From Balneolaceae bacterium (GTDB taxonomy: Bacteria; Bacteroidota; Rhodothermia; Balneolales; Balneolaceae), in assembly GCA_007693745.1 (NCBI GenBank), contig REDA01000038.1:36773-100772 (forward strand): a stretch of 64,000 nt of DNA. Direction: 5' to 3'. A program made the position numbers and the translations under genes. Within the stretch, counting starts at the first letter, position 1; every line of letters starts with the position of its first letter. Below, in pieces: positions 35,597 to 45,388 of the stretch. The notes below the pieces were generated by a model. The model had not been told where the DNA came from. It made no database searches and saw only the letters and a program-made list of their open reading frames with translations.

Positions 35597-37060
35597 TTGA
35601 CTGCAAGATATTCTATATTTCCGAACTGTTCTCTCTGTCATAAAAGAGTGCACTCCATTCTGGCTCTGATTCTCTGTTTCACTTTTTATCCGGGTATACC
35701 GGATCTTCACGCCAGGCAAACTGACGGGGAACCGAGATGGTACCTTGGAATCCAGGCCGGATTTATGAACAGCAGCCTGAATACCGGAAGCAATGCAGCC
35801 AATATCACCAGTTCAAGGTTTGCCTTTGATGAAAATCTATATCCCACTGCAGGTTTACATTTTGGGTATCGTGCCACTGAGTTTGAAAGGGTACAGCTCT
35901 CGCTCATGACAGGCCGGTTTTCACTCTTCACAACCCATGAATTCTGGCCTGAACTACTGTTTGACAATCAGTTTGAGATGGCCATGCTCTCAACACAACT
36001 CAGTCTGCGTCGTCTTACAGACGCACTCCCGCCTGCAGCGGATCTTTACGGGAATTTTGGGTTCGGTGTACGAAACAGCAACCAGTCTGTCAGGGCAATC
36101 AATGAGAGTATCATCCCGGAAGAAAAAGAGGAACTGACCGAAAGCCAGGATCTTTCTCTCATTTTTAGCCTGGGCGCGGGTCTGAATATCAATCTCTCAT
36201 CCCGGCTGCTCTTTTTTGTACAGTATGACTACAACTTCTCCAATACAGATATTATCAGCCGTGATTTTGCGGGACAGATTTTGGATAACGATTTCATACA
36301 GACAACCAACCGGTGGGGATCGATGACCACGGGTATCCGGATTCGATTGGGATCGGGCCAGAGCAGAACCACACCCGCCGCTGACTTCACCATTGCCCCT
36401 GTCGCCGTTATCCCCCCGGCCGCGACTGCTGAAGAGATCCTTTCTGAGGCTGACGCTGAGGCTGAGGAGCGGGTCGCAGCGATTGAAGATGAAGCTGAAA
36501 CCAGGGTCAGGGCAACTGAATCGGAAGAAGAAGCTGCAGAAAGTGTTGAGATTCCCGAAGTGAGAGCAGATTCGGATAAAAGTGAAACCACAGAAGCTGA
36601 AGATCAAGTTGAAGAGGAACTCATTGAACAGGTCAATGATTCATTAAGTGTGGAAAGTGTTGCTGAGACCGATGTAACTGAGAGCCAGACTCAAACCGCT
36701 GATGCCCTGATCTTAACTGAAGAAGCTGAACAGGCAGAAGAAGTGATATCGGAATCCGTTGCAGACGCGGCCACATCTCAAACACCATACGGTCTGTATG
36801 GATCCGTTGAAGGTCCCTTTGCCGGATTTACATTCAGTATCTACTCCTTTACCAGTGTTTCACAGGCGGAGCGGGTTAAGCTACAGAAAATGGATGAGGG
36901 ACTCCGGAGTCATGTAGTGCATGCTGTTGTCAGGGGAGTGGATTACTACCGCGTGGTGATCGGATTATTCCCGACCTTACAGGATGCCAGAGCTGAGATC
37001 CCTAACCTGCCGGAAGCGTACAGAGAAAATCATTTTATCCTGAATGTGGATGCTAATTGA
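35597..37060 (+). CDS. Outer-membrane beta-barrel protein with C-terminal SPOR domain
   Basis: A protein of up to 487 residues. A signal peptide (hydrophobic SILALILCFTF up to LHARQ) is followed by a roughly 210-residue domain of alternating strands with aromatic ends (WYLGIQAGFMNSS, GLHFGYRATEFERVQLSLM, LLFFVQYDYNFSN, TGIRIRLG), typical of an OmpA-like barrel. Residues about 270-400 are a low-complexity, very acidic Glu/Ala/Thr linker. The end (about 410-487; FSIYSFTSVSQAERVKLQK, YYRVVIGLFPTLQDA) is a SPOR domain, which binds denuded glycan in septal peptidoglycan. The start is TTG at 35597, or more simply GTG at 35648, which gives a shorter standard signal peptide. Confidence 0.78.
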   Translation: MTARYSIFPNCSLCHKRVHSILALILCFTFYPGIPDLHARQTDGEPRWYLGIQAGFMNSSLNTGSNAANITSSRFAFDENLYPTAGLHFGYRATEFERVQLSLMTGRFSLFTTHEFWPELLFDNQFEMAMLSTQLSLRRLTDALPPAADLYGNFGFGVRNSNQSVRAINESIIPEEKEELTESQDLSLIFSLGAGLNINLSSRLLFFVQYDYNFSNTDIISRDFAGQILDNDFIQTTNRWGSMTTGIRIRLGSGQSRTTPAADFTIAPVAVIPPAATAEEILSEADAEAEERVAAIEDEAETRVRATESEEEAAESVEIPEVRADSDKSETTEAEDQVEEELIEQVNDSLSVESVAETDVTESQTQTADALILTEEAEQAEEVISESVADAATSQTPYGLYGSVEGPFAGFTFSIYSFTSVSQAERVKLQKMDEGLRSHVVHAVVRGVDYYRVVIGLFPTLQDARAEIPNLPEAYRENHFILNVDAN

Positions 37061-37065
37061 TCCCG

Positions 37066-37084
37066 GTTCCTGCTTTTCAGGAAC
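37066..37084 (+). terminator. stem-loop after the SPOR barrel gene
   Basis: A perfect 7-bp stem (37066-37072 with 37078-37084) and a CTTTT loop just after the stop codon. The downstream sequence is only moderately T-rich, so this is a weak terminator candidate. Confidence 0.35.
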
Positions 37085-37140
37085 GAAAGGGTAACCATTA
37101 TTTCTTATGAAAGCGTGAAGCTGTCCTAAACAATCTGCTG

Positions 37141-38091
37141 ATGTCTTCCTGGAAAATTGCATCTACACCACCACACGACTGGTTTCTCTGTCTCGATATC
37201 GATTCCTACTTTGATTATGAGCACCAGCCGGAAACGATAGCTGATGTGGGGTTTACACGCCCCATCCCGCTAAAAGAGAGGGATATTCTGGTTACTCTCT
37301 TTTTCAACGGAGAAACGGAGCGCCCGGAGTTTCATGTAGAATGTTCTGAAGAGCTGTCCGGAAGTGAAATACAGCAGGCAAATGTGATCCTCTCACGCAT
37401 TCTTGGGACCGATCTCGATCTGCGTCCCCTTTATGAACAGGCATCGGATGATTCTGTGCTCATGCCACTTCTGAGTGAGTATTACGGCCTAAAGAGAATG
37501 GCCAGGGCAACGCTCTTTGAAGACATCATGAATCGCATCATTCAGATGAGACTGTCTCACAAACCAACGGCCAGAAAGATGGCCTGGAAGATCAGGGAGG
37601 CTTACGGCACCCACCACTACCATCAAGGGAAACTGATTCCATCCTGGCCACGTCCGATGCAGCTGGCAGCAGCCGATCCTGTTCAGATTCGTAAAATGGG
37701 CCCGACGCTCAGAAAGGGAGAGTACCTTACCGGGCTTGCGCAGGATATCCTTGGCGGGAATCCGGATATGGACTGGCTCGACCACGAAGCCGATCCTCAG
37801 GCCTTTTATGAAGAGATCTCAAAGATAAAGGGAATAGGACCCACCTCCGCACAGGATCTGATGCTAATGCGTCCCCGTACAGATGCCGTTTTTCCTCCAT
37901 CCATACATAAGGGTGAAGAGAAAGGGTTGAGAAAATGGATTTTAATGAGCTACGGTTTGAATCCTGATACAACCGGCGAAGGGACTTTCCTTGAAACCAT
38001 TCAATCATGGAAAGGGTATGAAGCCGCTTCAATCGAGTTTCTTTATGTAGATTGGGTGATGGATCAGAGAAAACGGAAAAGCCGGACCTGA
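37141..38091 (+). CDS. HhH-GPD DNA glycosylase (AlkA-like)
   Basis: A 316-residue protein whose second half shows the helix-hairpin-helix GPD fold: ISKIKGIGPTSAQDLMLMR is the hairpin and RTDAVFPPS supplies the likely catalytic aspartate. Upstream, LFEDIMNRIIQMRLS and RKMGPTLRKGEYLTGLAQDI match the helices of AlkA-type glycosylases. The N-terminal 110 residues resemble the AlkA beta domain in placement. It should remove alkylated or deaminated bases in base-excision repair. No iron-sulfur cysteine cluster is present, unlike Nth/MutY. It stands alone, convergent with the threonine dehydrogenase gene. Confidence 0.82.
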   Translation: MSSWKIASTPPHDWFLCLDIDSYFDYEHQPETIADVGFTRPIPLKERDILVTLFFNGETERPEFHVECSEELSGSEIQQANVILSRILGTDLDLRPLYEQASDDSVLMPLLSEYYGLKRMARATLFEDIMNRIIQMRLSHKPTARKMAWKIREAYGTHHYHQGKLIPSWPRPMQLAAADPVQIRKMGPTLRKGEYLTGLAQDILGGNPDMDWLDHEADPQAFYEEISKIKGIGPTSAQDLMLMRPRTDAVFPPSIHKGEEKGLRKWILMSYGLNPDTTGEGTFLETIQSWKGYEAASIEFLYVDWVMDQRKRKSRT

Positions 38092-38201
38092 GAAATTCAG
38101 ATCACAGAGTCGTTGATCAGGCTGTGCTTTGATCCACATCATTCAATACTCAATACCAGCCTTGCGATTCCACGAACGGCAGCGTCAGGACAGGGTTGTT
38201 C

Positions 38202-39155
38202 TCAGCTGTTCATTCTTTGAATCATCAGGGGAAGCTGATCCAGAATTTCATCTGTCATCGCATCCAGATCGTACTGTTGCTGCCAGTTCCAGTCGGTTCT
38301 GGCAGAGGAATCATCAATACTATCGGGCCAGGAAGCGGCGATTTCCTGCCTGTAGTCCGGATCAAATTCAACTGAAAAACCGGGTACTCTTTTTCTGATT
38401 GAACGGGCAATCTCCGCAGGTGTAAAACTCATGGCAGAGATGTTATAGCTTGTTCTGACAGAAAGGTGCTCTGATGGAGCATTCATCAGGTCTATGGTTG
38501 CTTTCACAGCGTCACTCATATACATCATCGGCAAGGCACTCTCCTCCTCCAGAAAACAGCTGAACGTCTCTCCGGCAATCGCTTTGTGGTAAATATCCAC
38601 AGCGTAATCTGTTGTACCGCCGCCCGGGAGTGATTTATATCCAATCAGACCCGGATAGCGAACGCTTCGCACATCCAGTCCAAATTTACGGTGATAGTAG
38701 GCGCACCACTGTTCACCTGCAACCTTGGAAATACCGTAAACCGTAGCGGGATTGCAAGGGCTGTTCTGGGGTGTGAGAATTTTCTGAGCATCCGGACCAA
38801 ATACAGCGATTGAACTGGGCCAGAATACTTTCCGGATCTTCAGGTCTCTGCTCAGATTCAGAACATTGAGCAGTCCGTTTACATTCAGGTCCCATCCCAG
38901 CTGAATATTTTTTTCTGCAGTGGCCGAAAGCAGGGCCGCAAGATGATAGATCTGATCCACAGAATGCCTCTTGATCATCGCCTCAAAGGCTTTCAGATCC
39001 AGTACATCAAGATATTCGTGTGGTCCATCTGAAGAGTGCCTGCTGCCGGCAATATCGCTGGTAATCACATTTTCTGTACCATAGATCATCCGTAGTTCTG
39101 CCGCAAGTTCACTTCCCAGCTGTCCGTTTGCTCCGGTTATCAATATTTTTGCCAT
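38202..39155 (-). CDS. SDR-type L-threonine 3-dehydrogenase (NAD-dependent epimerase family)
   Basis: A 317-residue extended short-chain dehydrogenase with the NAD loop ITGANGQLGSEL, the substrate region FWPSSIAVFG, and the catalytic Tyr/Lys in TVYGISKVAGEQW. Taken alone it would be called an epimerase. The gene directly upstream (52 bp, same strand) is kbl, and threonine dehydrogenases of this SDR type are known in Bacteroidota and animals. I infer oxidation of L-threonine to 2-amino-3-ketobutyrate, which Kbl then cleaves. There is no zinc-type tdh in the window. Confidence 0.83.
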   Translation of the reverse strand: MAKILITGANGQLGSELAAELRMIYGTENVITSDIAGSRHSSDGPHEYLDVLDLKAFEAMIKRHSVDQIYHLAALLSATAEKNIQLGWDLNVNGLLNVLNLSRDLKIRKVFWPSSIAVFGPDAQKILTPQNSPCNPATVYGISKVAGEQWCAYYHRKFGLDVRSVRYPGLIGYKSLPGGGTTDYAVDIYHKAIAGETFSCFLEEESALPMMYMSDAVKATIDLMNAPSEHLSVRTSYNISAMSFTPAEIARSIRKRVPGFSVEFDPDYRQEIAASWPDSIDDSSARTDWNWQQQYDLDAMTDEILDQLPLMIQRMNS

Positions 39156-39207
39156 GCTCCCATTCCTGCCATCTGCAGCTATATATGAACTTTATTTCCT
39201 GTATTCC

Positions 39208-40395
39208 CTAAATCACTCCAAGCTCACGTCCCACTTCGCTGAACGCCTCAACAGCTTTTTCGATCTGCTCCGGTTCATGTACAGCAGACAACTGAACGCG
39301 GATACGGGCCTCTCCTTTGGGTACAACCGGGTAATAAAATCCGATCACATAGATACCTTTTGAGAGTAGTTTTTCAGCAAATTGCTGGGAGACTTTCGCG
39401 TCATAAAGCATGACCGGGACAATGGCATGCTCACCGGGTTTTATATCAAACCCGGCACGGCTCATCGCCTCACGAAAATGGCGGGTATTCCTTTCAAGCT
39501 TGTCTCTGAGTTCGGTAGTCTCGCTTAGTAACCGCAGAACTTCAATGGAGGCTCCGGTGATGGCAGGTGCAAGGGTATTGGAAAAAAGATAGGGTCTTGA
39601 GCGCTGGCGAAGCAGATCTATGATCTCTCTGTGAGAAGATGTAAAGCCGCCGGAAGCTCCTCCGAGCGCTTTGCCGAGCGTACCGGTTATGATGTCCACC
39701 CGTCCCATCACCTCTCTGTATTCATGAACGCCGCGGCCGGTTTTTCCGACAAATCCGGTGGAGTGGCACTCATCGCTCATCACCAGAGCATCATATTTCT
39801 CTGCCAGATCGCAGATTTTATCCAGTTGAGCAATGGTACCGTCCATCGAAAAAACGCCATCGGTGGCAATCACGCGCGTGCGGGCAGCAGAAGCCTCCTT
39901 CAGTTTCTCTTCCAGATCGGCCATATCGTTATGCCTGTACACATAACGCTGCGCTTTACAGAGCCGCACCCCATCGATGATGGAAGCGTGATTAAGCTGA
40001 TCGGATATGATCGCATCCTCCCGGCCCAGAAGCGGTTCAAAAAGTCCGCCATTTGCATCAAAGGCAGCAGCGTAAAGAATGGTATCCTCCATCCCCAGAA
40101 ACCCGGACAGTTTCTCTTCGAGCTCCTTGTGAATCGTTTGAGTGCCGCAAATAAACCGAACCGAAGACATCCCGAAACCATACTCGTCAACGGCCTTTTT
40201 TGCTGCATCCATCACTCGCGGGTCGGAAGAGAGACCCAGGTAGTTATTTGCGCAAAAATTAATAACTTCCTCACCCCCGTCTGTACGGATCACGGCACCC
40301 TGTGGGGTTGTAATCACCCTCTCCTTTTTGTAGAGGCCTTCCTGCCTGATTTTTTCCAGTTCTTCCGTTAACTCCTGCTTCAATTTTGAGTACAT
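39208..40395 (-). CDS. kbl: Glycine C-acetyltransferase (2-amino-3-ketobutyrate CoA ligase)
   Basis: A 395-residue PLP enzyme of the alpha-oxoamine synthase family. Conserved blocks are [32 protein letters not shown] and the PLP lysine in [15 protein letters not shown]. It splits 2-amino-3-ketobutyrate with CoA into glycine and acetyl-CoA. The length matches E. coli Kbl (398). The frame can start at a TTG at 40401, but the ATG at 40395 is preferred. Encoded just before an SDR-type threonine dehydrogenase, it completes threonine breakdown. BioF (8-amino-7-oxononanoate synthase) is the nearest alternative and is made unlikely by the neighbour. Confidence 0.93.
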   Translation of the reverse strand: MYSKLKQELTEELEKIRQEGLYKKERVITTPQGAVIRTDGGEEVINFCANNYLGLSSDPRVMDAAKKAVDEYGFGMSSVRFICGTQTIHKELEEKLSGFLGMEDTILYAAAFDANGGLFEPLLGREDAIISDQLNHASIIDGVRLCKAQRYVYRHNDMADLEEKLKEASAARTRVIATDGVFSMDGTIAQLDKICDLAEKYDALVMSDECHSTGFVGKTGRGVHEYREVMGRVDIITGTLGKALGGASGGFTSSHREIIDLLRQRSRPYLFSNTLAPAITGASIEVLRLLSETTELRDKLERNTRHFREAMSRAGFDIKPGEHAIVPVMLYDAKVSQQFAEKLLSKGIYVIGFYYPVVPKGEARIRVQLSAVHEPEQIEKAVEAFSEVGRELGVI

Positions 40396-40591
40396 AATCA
40401 AGGCTGTTCCGTTGCTGTTTTTTTAATGAAAAAAAATACAAAAAATATCTGTGACCTTTAGGGATGATTCTCTAAAAAGGGGGGCATATCCTGAATTACG
40501 GTCACAGTTTTACAGCGGGCCACAGAGAAGTTTCCGGCACGACAAAAGAGATTCCCGTCACCCTGCTTCTCGATTTTTGACCAGAGGGGAG

Positions 40592-41536
40592 TTACATGCC
40601 AAAAATCTGATCCATCCGATCTGCAATATACTCCTTAAGCCAGATTTTGTGGTCGGTTTCAGGGTTTCGGTAGGAGGGTTCCGCTATGGCATACCCACCA
40701 CTGTACTCAATCTCCCTCAGGGCACTCATGACAGCCGGCCAGTCCTTGTCACCTTCCAGAAAATTCACTCTGAAACCGGCTCCCGGTCCTTCCTGATTGC
40801 GAAGCTGCATGCTGTACTCTTTGAAATGTACCATCTTAATCCTGGGGCCGAGAATTCGAATCCACTGATCAGCAAAACCGAAATTCCGTATGTTTCCCAC
40901 ATCCATATACCATCCAACTGCGGGCGATTCAAACGCATCCACGTATCGTGCTGCTTCCAGCGGGCTCAGTAAAAACTGATTCCAGACGTTTTCAATTGCG
41001 ATGGCTACCCCCAGTTCCTCTGCGAGCGGAACCGCTTTTCGAATCTCTTCCTGAGACCTGTTCCAGGCGTCCTCATAGGAGACCGTTCGGCTTACAGCTC
41101 CGGGCACGAGAAGAACGCACTTTGCACCGTAAGCATCTGCATCCTCAAGGGCGGTCTGAAGACCCTGCAAGCCTGTCTGCCTGGTTTCCGCGTCGGGACT
41201 CGACAAGGGATGAGACCAGTGGGTGGATACCACAACACTGGGGATTTCCAGGCCTGATGCTTCCATTGCCTGCATCACTTCATCACGATTCAGTCCGCTA
41301 TCCGGTTCAGCACCGTCGAAGCCGGCACTTTTCAGCATCTGAAACTGCTCCATCAAAGAGTAGTCGCCCCGGGAAGGAAAGGTTCCCAGCATATACCCCT
41401 TTTTCAGCACTTTGCTGCTCTCATCCAGAGTCTGTGAAATGGGAGAGCTCCGGGCAGTGCCAGGCAGTGAAAAAGGAAGTGTGAGTCCTGCAGTGAGCGC
41501 TGCACTCATTCTGAGAAATTCTTTTCTGCTTGCCAT
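40592..41536 (-). CDS. Exported sugar phosphate isomerase/epimerase-type TIM-barrel protein
   Basis: A 314-residue AP-endonuclease-2/xylose isomerase-like barrel. The N-terminus (SRKEFLRMSAALTAGLTLPFS) is a signal sequence, Tat-like but with a single Arg-Lys pair. Barrel signatures are GFDGAEPDSG, AIENVWNQFLLSPLEAARYVD, VGWYMDVGN and IKMVHFKEYS, carrying the usual Glu, His and Asp metal ligands. It probably epimerises or isomerises a sugar or inositol in the periplasm. It lies 142 bp downstream of an exported Gfo/Idh/MocA oxidoreductase on the same strand, and such pairs typically act on the same keto-sugar. Confidence 0.85.
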   Translation of the reverse strand: MASRKEFLRMSAALTAGLTLPFSLPGTARSSPISQTLDESSKVLKKGYMLGTFPSRGDYSLMEQFQMLKSAGFDGAEPDSGLNRDEVMQAMEASGLEIPSVVVSTHWSHPLSSPDAETRQTGLQGLQTALEDADAYGAKCVLLVPGAVSRTVSYEDAWNRSQEEIRKAVPLAEELGVAIAIENVWNQFLLSPLEAARYVDAFESPAVGWYMDVGNIRNFGFADQWIRILGPRIKMVHFKEYSMQLRNQEGPGAGFRVNFLEGDKDWPAVMSALREIEYSGGYAIAEPSYRNPETDHKIWLKEYIADRMDQIFGM

Positions 41537-41678
41537 AGAGGTATCAGTGAGTTATCGGATAACACATTTAATTTAAACAGAGGGATCCCGGAAGCCCGTT
41601 AGATAACGAGTTTCAAGTGAGAAATTCAGCGGCAACGCAGGCTGCTCTATTTCGGATCATTCATATCACCTGCAGGGT

Positions 41679-43016
41679 TCAGATCACCTGGGTAACCCCC
41701 GGAACTGCAACCGGATATCTTCCGTTCTCATCCGGCATCACGGGTGGATTCATATCCCAGTCCAGAAGATCCGGAACCAGCACAATATTGGAGTTCAAGG
41801 CAGCTTCCCATGTAATCACCTGTCCGGAGTAAGTGGCCATACGACCCATGATCGCCGAGAGAGTCGCTTTAGCTCCGATCTCTGAATCATTCACCTCGCC
41901 ACCGGTCCGGATCGCCTCAAACAGGACATCATGTTCTACCTGATATGGATTCGGATCGTTACTCTCATCATGCTCATAGAGCGAAGAGCCCGCCCAGTTC
42001 CGGATCACTCCACGCCCTGCGTGAACAGTACCTTCGGTAAACTGGAAAAATTCATCCACTCTTGCGAATGTATTGGGCTGGTGACGGCACTGTGCGGCAA
42101 TCACCTGACCATTCGGGTATGTAAATTCAACAAAATGGTGATCAAAAATCTCTCCGTGATCTTTTCCGGTTCTTACTTCCCTTCCGCCCATTCCCTGCGC
42201 GGATACCGGATAGTCTCCAATGAACCAGTTGGCCACATCAATATTGTGAATATGCTGTTCCACAATATGATCTCCGCAGAGCCATGTAAAGTAGTACCAG
42301 TTGCGCATCTGATAGTCCATTTCGGCCTGTCCGGGCTGCCTTTCGTTCACCCACACACCTCCGTCATTCCAGTACACCTGGCCGGAAATAAGTCGGCCAA
42401 CATCACCCGCCTGAATTCGTTTCAGTACGTCCAGATAGCGGTTTTGATAGCGACGCTGCAGCCCAACCACTACATTCAGGTTCTTCTCTTTAGCCAATCT
42501 CCCTGCTTCCAGCACTCTGCGCACACCGGGTACGTCAGTCGCCACAGGTTTTTCCATAAACACATGCTTGCCCTGCTGTATCGCATACTCAAAATGCTTG
42601 GGCGCAAACCCGGGAGGAGTCGTCAGAATCACCACATCTGCAAGGTCTATGGCATCCTTATAGGCGTTAAAACCGGAAAATTTACGCTCTTCCGGCACAT
42701 CCAGACGTCCGCTTTCTCCCCATCGGTTGCTCAGGTTCTGATAAGAGCTGTCTATACGATCCCGAAAGGCATCTGCCATTGCCACCAGCCTGGTTCCGTC
42801 ATCGGCAATAAGTGCCTGGTTAGCTGCACCCGTGCCCCTGCCGCCGCAACCTACCAGTGCAACTTTCAATTCATCATTCCCGGCGGCAAACGCACTTGCC
42901 CCAACCGGAAGTGAAGCTGCCATCAGGCCTGCACCTGCCGTCAGGGCAGAACGTTTTACAAAATCTCTTCTCGTGATTCCATGTGCGATTCTGTCTTTAA
43001 AATTCTCCATAGTCAT
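41679..43016 (-). CDS. Tat-exported Gfo/Idh/MocA oxidoreductase
   Basis: A 445-residue NAD(P)-dependent oxidoreductase with a twin-arginine signal (GITRRDFVKRSALTAGAGL, then a cleavage region ASAFA). The Rossmann domain starts at LKVALVGCGGRGTGA, and the EKP motif is in KHVFMEKPVATD. The catalytic-domain stretch GDHIVEQHIHNIDVANWFIGD is characteristic of the subgroup annotated as exported dehydrogenases in Bacteroidota and Planctomycetota. The sugar substrate is unknown. The downstream gene encodes an exported isomerase/epimerase, so a periplasmic oxidation-isomerisation step is inferred. It differs from the member at 13322 in length and motifs. Confidence 0.88.
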   Translation of the reverse strand: MTMENFKDRIAHGITRRDFVKRSALTAGAGLMAASLPVGASAFAAGNDELKVALVGCGGRGTGAANQALIADDGTRLVAMADAFRDRIDSSYQNLSNRWGESGRLDVPEERKFSGFNAYKDAIDLADVVILTTPPGFAPKHFEYAIQQGKHVFMEKPVATDVPGVRRVLEAGRLAKEKNLNVVVGLQRRYQNRYLDVLKRIQAGDVGRLISGQVYWNDGGVWVNERQPGQAEMDYQMRNWYYFTWLCGDHIVEQHIHNIDVANWFIGDYPVSAQGMGGREVRTGKDHGEIFDHHFVEFTYPNGQVIAAQCRHQPNTFARVDEFFQFTEGTVHAGRGVIRNWAGSSLYEHDESNDPNPYQVEHDVLFEAIRTGGEVNDSEIGAKATLSAIMGRMATYSGQVITWEAALNSNIVLVPDLLDWDMNPPVMPDENGRYPVAVPGVTQVI

Positions 43017-43390
43017 TCAAATGTTAGGTAGTGTTGTTAGAGGTGATATTTGCCGCAGAACGTGAGCTAAGCACACAGGCATAAACGTAGTATAGAGAAC
43101 TGACAAGAATTAATCTACTTTATATTTATGAACTCACTCAGGTGCGAATTTTTGATCATGGTACATTCATGGGAATTGAAGGGTATCGGTCACAGGCAGC
43201 AGCAAGATCAGGTAATCTCTCAGCGTGCATATCCGCTTTACTGACGATCCTGTAAACCGGTGGAGTGTTGATTCCGGAATTGTAAAGACCCAATCATCCG
43301 GAGTTCTCCCGGTATAAAAAAAAAGCCCTGTTTTGCTTCCAAAACAGGGCTTTTCAAATTTCCGGATGGTTCCGGCAGTTGGGACATGAA
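43017..43390. other. 374-bp region between groEL and an exported oxidoreductase gene
   Basis: No gene seen. It holds the groEL terminator at 43321-43354. The rest should contain the promoter of the oxidoreductase operon on the minus strand; I could not point to a convincing one. Confidence 0.55.
43321..43354. terminator. intrinsic terminator of groES-groEL
   Basis: A perfect 15-bp stem (43321-43335 with 43340-43354) around a CTTC loop, flanked by a long A-run that reads as a T-run on the minus strand. It lies 37 nt after the groEL stop. Confidence 0.93.
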
Positions 43391-45055
43391 TTACATCATG
43401 CCGCCCATGCCGCCCATTCCACCCATGCCGCCTGGCATTCCGCCTCCCATGCCGCCGTCGCTGTCGCCATCCTTGGATGGTTTCTCAACAACCACAGCTT
43501 CAGTGGTAAGCATCAGGCCAGCAACTGAAGCAGCATTTTCAAGTGCTGTCCGGGTCACCTTGGTCGGGTCAATCACACCGGCTTTAATCAGATCTTCGTA
43601 AACTTCAGTACGGGCATTGTACCCAAAAGCACCCTTTCCTTCGAGCACTTTCTGAACCACAATGGATCCTTCCACACCGGCATTATCGGCAATGGCTCTG
43701 AGCGGTGATTCCAGTGCACGGCGTACAATGTCGAATCCGACTTTCACATCACCGTTATCCGCTTTCAGGGAGTCAAACACACTGAGAGTTCTCAGGAATG
43801 CAACACCTCCACCGGGCACAATTCCCTCTTCAACCGCAGCGCGGGTTGCATGAAGAGCATCTTCCACACGGGCTTTCTTCTCTTTCATTTCCACTTCAGA
43901 AGCAGCACCGATATAGAGTACGGCTACACCACCTGCGAGTTTTGCAAGACGCTCCTGCAATTTCTCACGATCGTAGTCGGACGTTGTATTTTCAATCTGT
44001 GTTTTGATCTGGTTGACTCTGGCCTTGATATCGTTTTCGGCACCTTTACCACCAACAACGATGGTATTGTCCTTGTCGATCGTTACACGGTCGGCAGTTC
44101 CCAGAAAGTCGAGCGTTGCATTTTCCAGCTTATAACCGCGCTCTTCACTGATCACTGTACCTCCGGTGAGGATTGCGATATCTTCAAGCATCGCTTTTCT
44201 TCTGTCGCCAAAGCCCGGGGCTTTGACAGCTGCGATCTTGAGGGAACCGCGAAGTTTGTTTACCACAAGTGTGGCGAGAGCTTCACCTTCCACATCTTCT
44301 GAAATAATCAGAAGCGGTTTGCCGGATTGTACCACTTTCTCAAGAATCGGGAGCAGATCTTTCATGCTGGAGATCTTCTTGTCGAAAATAAGAATGTAAG
44401 GCTCTTCCATCTCTGTGGTCATGGTGTCGCTGTTGGTCACAAAGTATGGAGAGAGGTATCCGCGGTCGAACTGCATACCCTCGACAGTATCGAGATAGCT
44501 TTCGGTTCCTTTGGCTTCTTCTACTGTGATCACACCATCCTTTCCAACTTTCTCCATTGCCTCAGCAATAAAGTTGCCGATCTCTTCATCTCCGTTTGCG
44601 GAGATGGTTCCTACCTGACGGATGCTGTCGAGGCTGTCGCCTACCGGCTCACTCAGTTTGCGGAGCTCAGCCACAACCGCAGTTACAGCTTTGTCGATCC
44701 CGAGTTTGAGATCCATAGGATTTGCACCGGCTGTCACATTTTTCAGTCCGGTCTGAATGATGGATTGAGCCAGTACTGTAGCAGTGGTGGTACCGTCACC
44801 GGCAATGTCATTGGTTTTGGATGCTACTTCACGAACCATCTGTGCACCCATGTTTTCCACTCTGTCGGAGAGCTCAATCTCCTTGGCCACAGTAACACCG
44901 TCTTTAGTCACTGTAGGTGAACCAAATGATTTTTCAATCACTACGTTTCTTCCACGGGGGCCGAGTGTAACTTTTACTGCATTCGCAAGCTTGTCCACAC
45001 CGCGTTTTAGTGCGTCGCGTGCTTCTGCATCATAATGAACTAATTTTGCTGACAT
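43391..45055 (-). CDS. groEL: Chaperonin GroEL (Hsp60)
   Basis: A complete 554-residue group I chaperonin that forms the double-ring folding chamber in the cytosol with GroES. It begins [22 protein letters not shown]-binding blocks [11 protein letters not shown] and [14 protein letters not shown] are present, as is [15 protein letters not shown] near the equatorial end. The C-terminus is a long Gly/Met tail (GGM repeats). It is the second gene of groES-groEL (45-bp gap) and is followed by a strong terminator. No Shine-Dalgarno sequence is visible at its start, so translation may be coupled to groES. Confidence 0.98.
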   Translation of the reverse strand: MSAKLVHYDAEARDALKRGVDKLANAVKVTLGPRGRNVVIEKSFGSPTVTKDGVTVAKEIELSDRVENMGAQMVREVASKTNDIAGDGTTTATVLAQSIIQTGLKNVTAGANPMDLKLGIDKAVTAVVAELRKLSEPVGDSLDSIRQVGTISANGDEEIGNFIAEAMEKVGKDGVITVEEAKGTESYLDTVEGMQFDRGYLSPYFVTNSDTMTTEMEEPYILIFDKKISSMKDLLPILEKVVQSGKPLLIISEDVEGEALATLVVNKLRGSLKIAAVKAPGFGDRRKAMLEDIAILTGGTVISEERGYKLENATLDFLGTADRVTIDKDNTIVVGGKGAENDIKARVNQIKTQIENTTSDYDREKLQERLAKLAGGVAVLYIGAASEVEMKEKKARVEDALHATRAAVEEGIVPGGGVAFLRTLSVFDSLKADNGDVKVGFDIVRRALESPLRAIADNAGVEGSIVVQKVLEGKGAFGYNARTEVYEDLIKAGVIDPTKVTRTALENAASVAGLMLTTEAVVVEKPSKDGDSDGGMGGGMPGGMGGMGGMGGMM

Positions 45056-45100
45056 AATTTTTATTTTGATTGGTTAGTATTACAATTTTCAGTTTTCAGA

Positions 45101-45388
45101 TCAGGAAACGATTCCAAGAATATCTGATTCCCTCATAATCAGAAACTCCTCACCATCGAGAGTAACTTCCGTTCCTGAGTATTTGCCGTACAGAACTTCA
45201 TCGCCTTTCTTTACAGACATTTCAATTTTGTTACCATTTTCAACCTTTCCCGGACCTGCTTCTATAACAGTTCCTCTTTGTGGTTTTTCTTTAGCAGTAT
45301 CCGGAATAATAATACCGGAGCTTGTTTTTTCTTCTGCTTCGACCGGGCGTACAAGAACGCGGTCGCTTAATGGTTTAATGCTGGCCAT
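45101..45388 (-). CDS. groES: Co-chaperonin GroES (Hsp10)
   Basis: A 95-residue complete GroES with [20 protein letters not shown], a mobile loop [15 protein letters not shown], and [15 protein letters not shown]. It caps GroEL. A strong AAGGAG lies seven nt before the ATG on the minus strand. The upstream region (45389-45579) lacks the CIRCE inverted repeat (TTAGCACTC/GAGTGCTAA), so HrcA control is not supported and another heat-shock mechanism is likely. Confidence 0.98.
   Translation of the reverse strand: MASIKPLSDRVLVRPVEAEEKTSSGIIIPDTAKEKPQRGTVIEAGPGKVENGNKIEMSVKKGDEVLYGKYSGTEVTLDGEEFLIMRESDILGIVS

Noticed and set aside
40449..40506. CTGTGACC and GGTCACAG inverted repeat upstream of kbl
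   Set aside because: Eight-bp arms about 40 nt apart with nothing conserved between them; may be chance.
40853..40865. ATTCGAATCC resembling a tRNA T-arm
   Set aside because: It lies inside the coding sequence of the TIM-barrel protein, and there is no acceptor stem, anticodon arm or CCA in the surroundings.
41931..42914. 327-codon plus-strand frame opposite the exported oxidoreductase
   Set aside because: The opposite strand has a full Gfo/Idh/MocA protein; this frame shows no family features.
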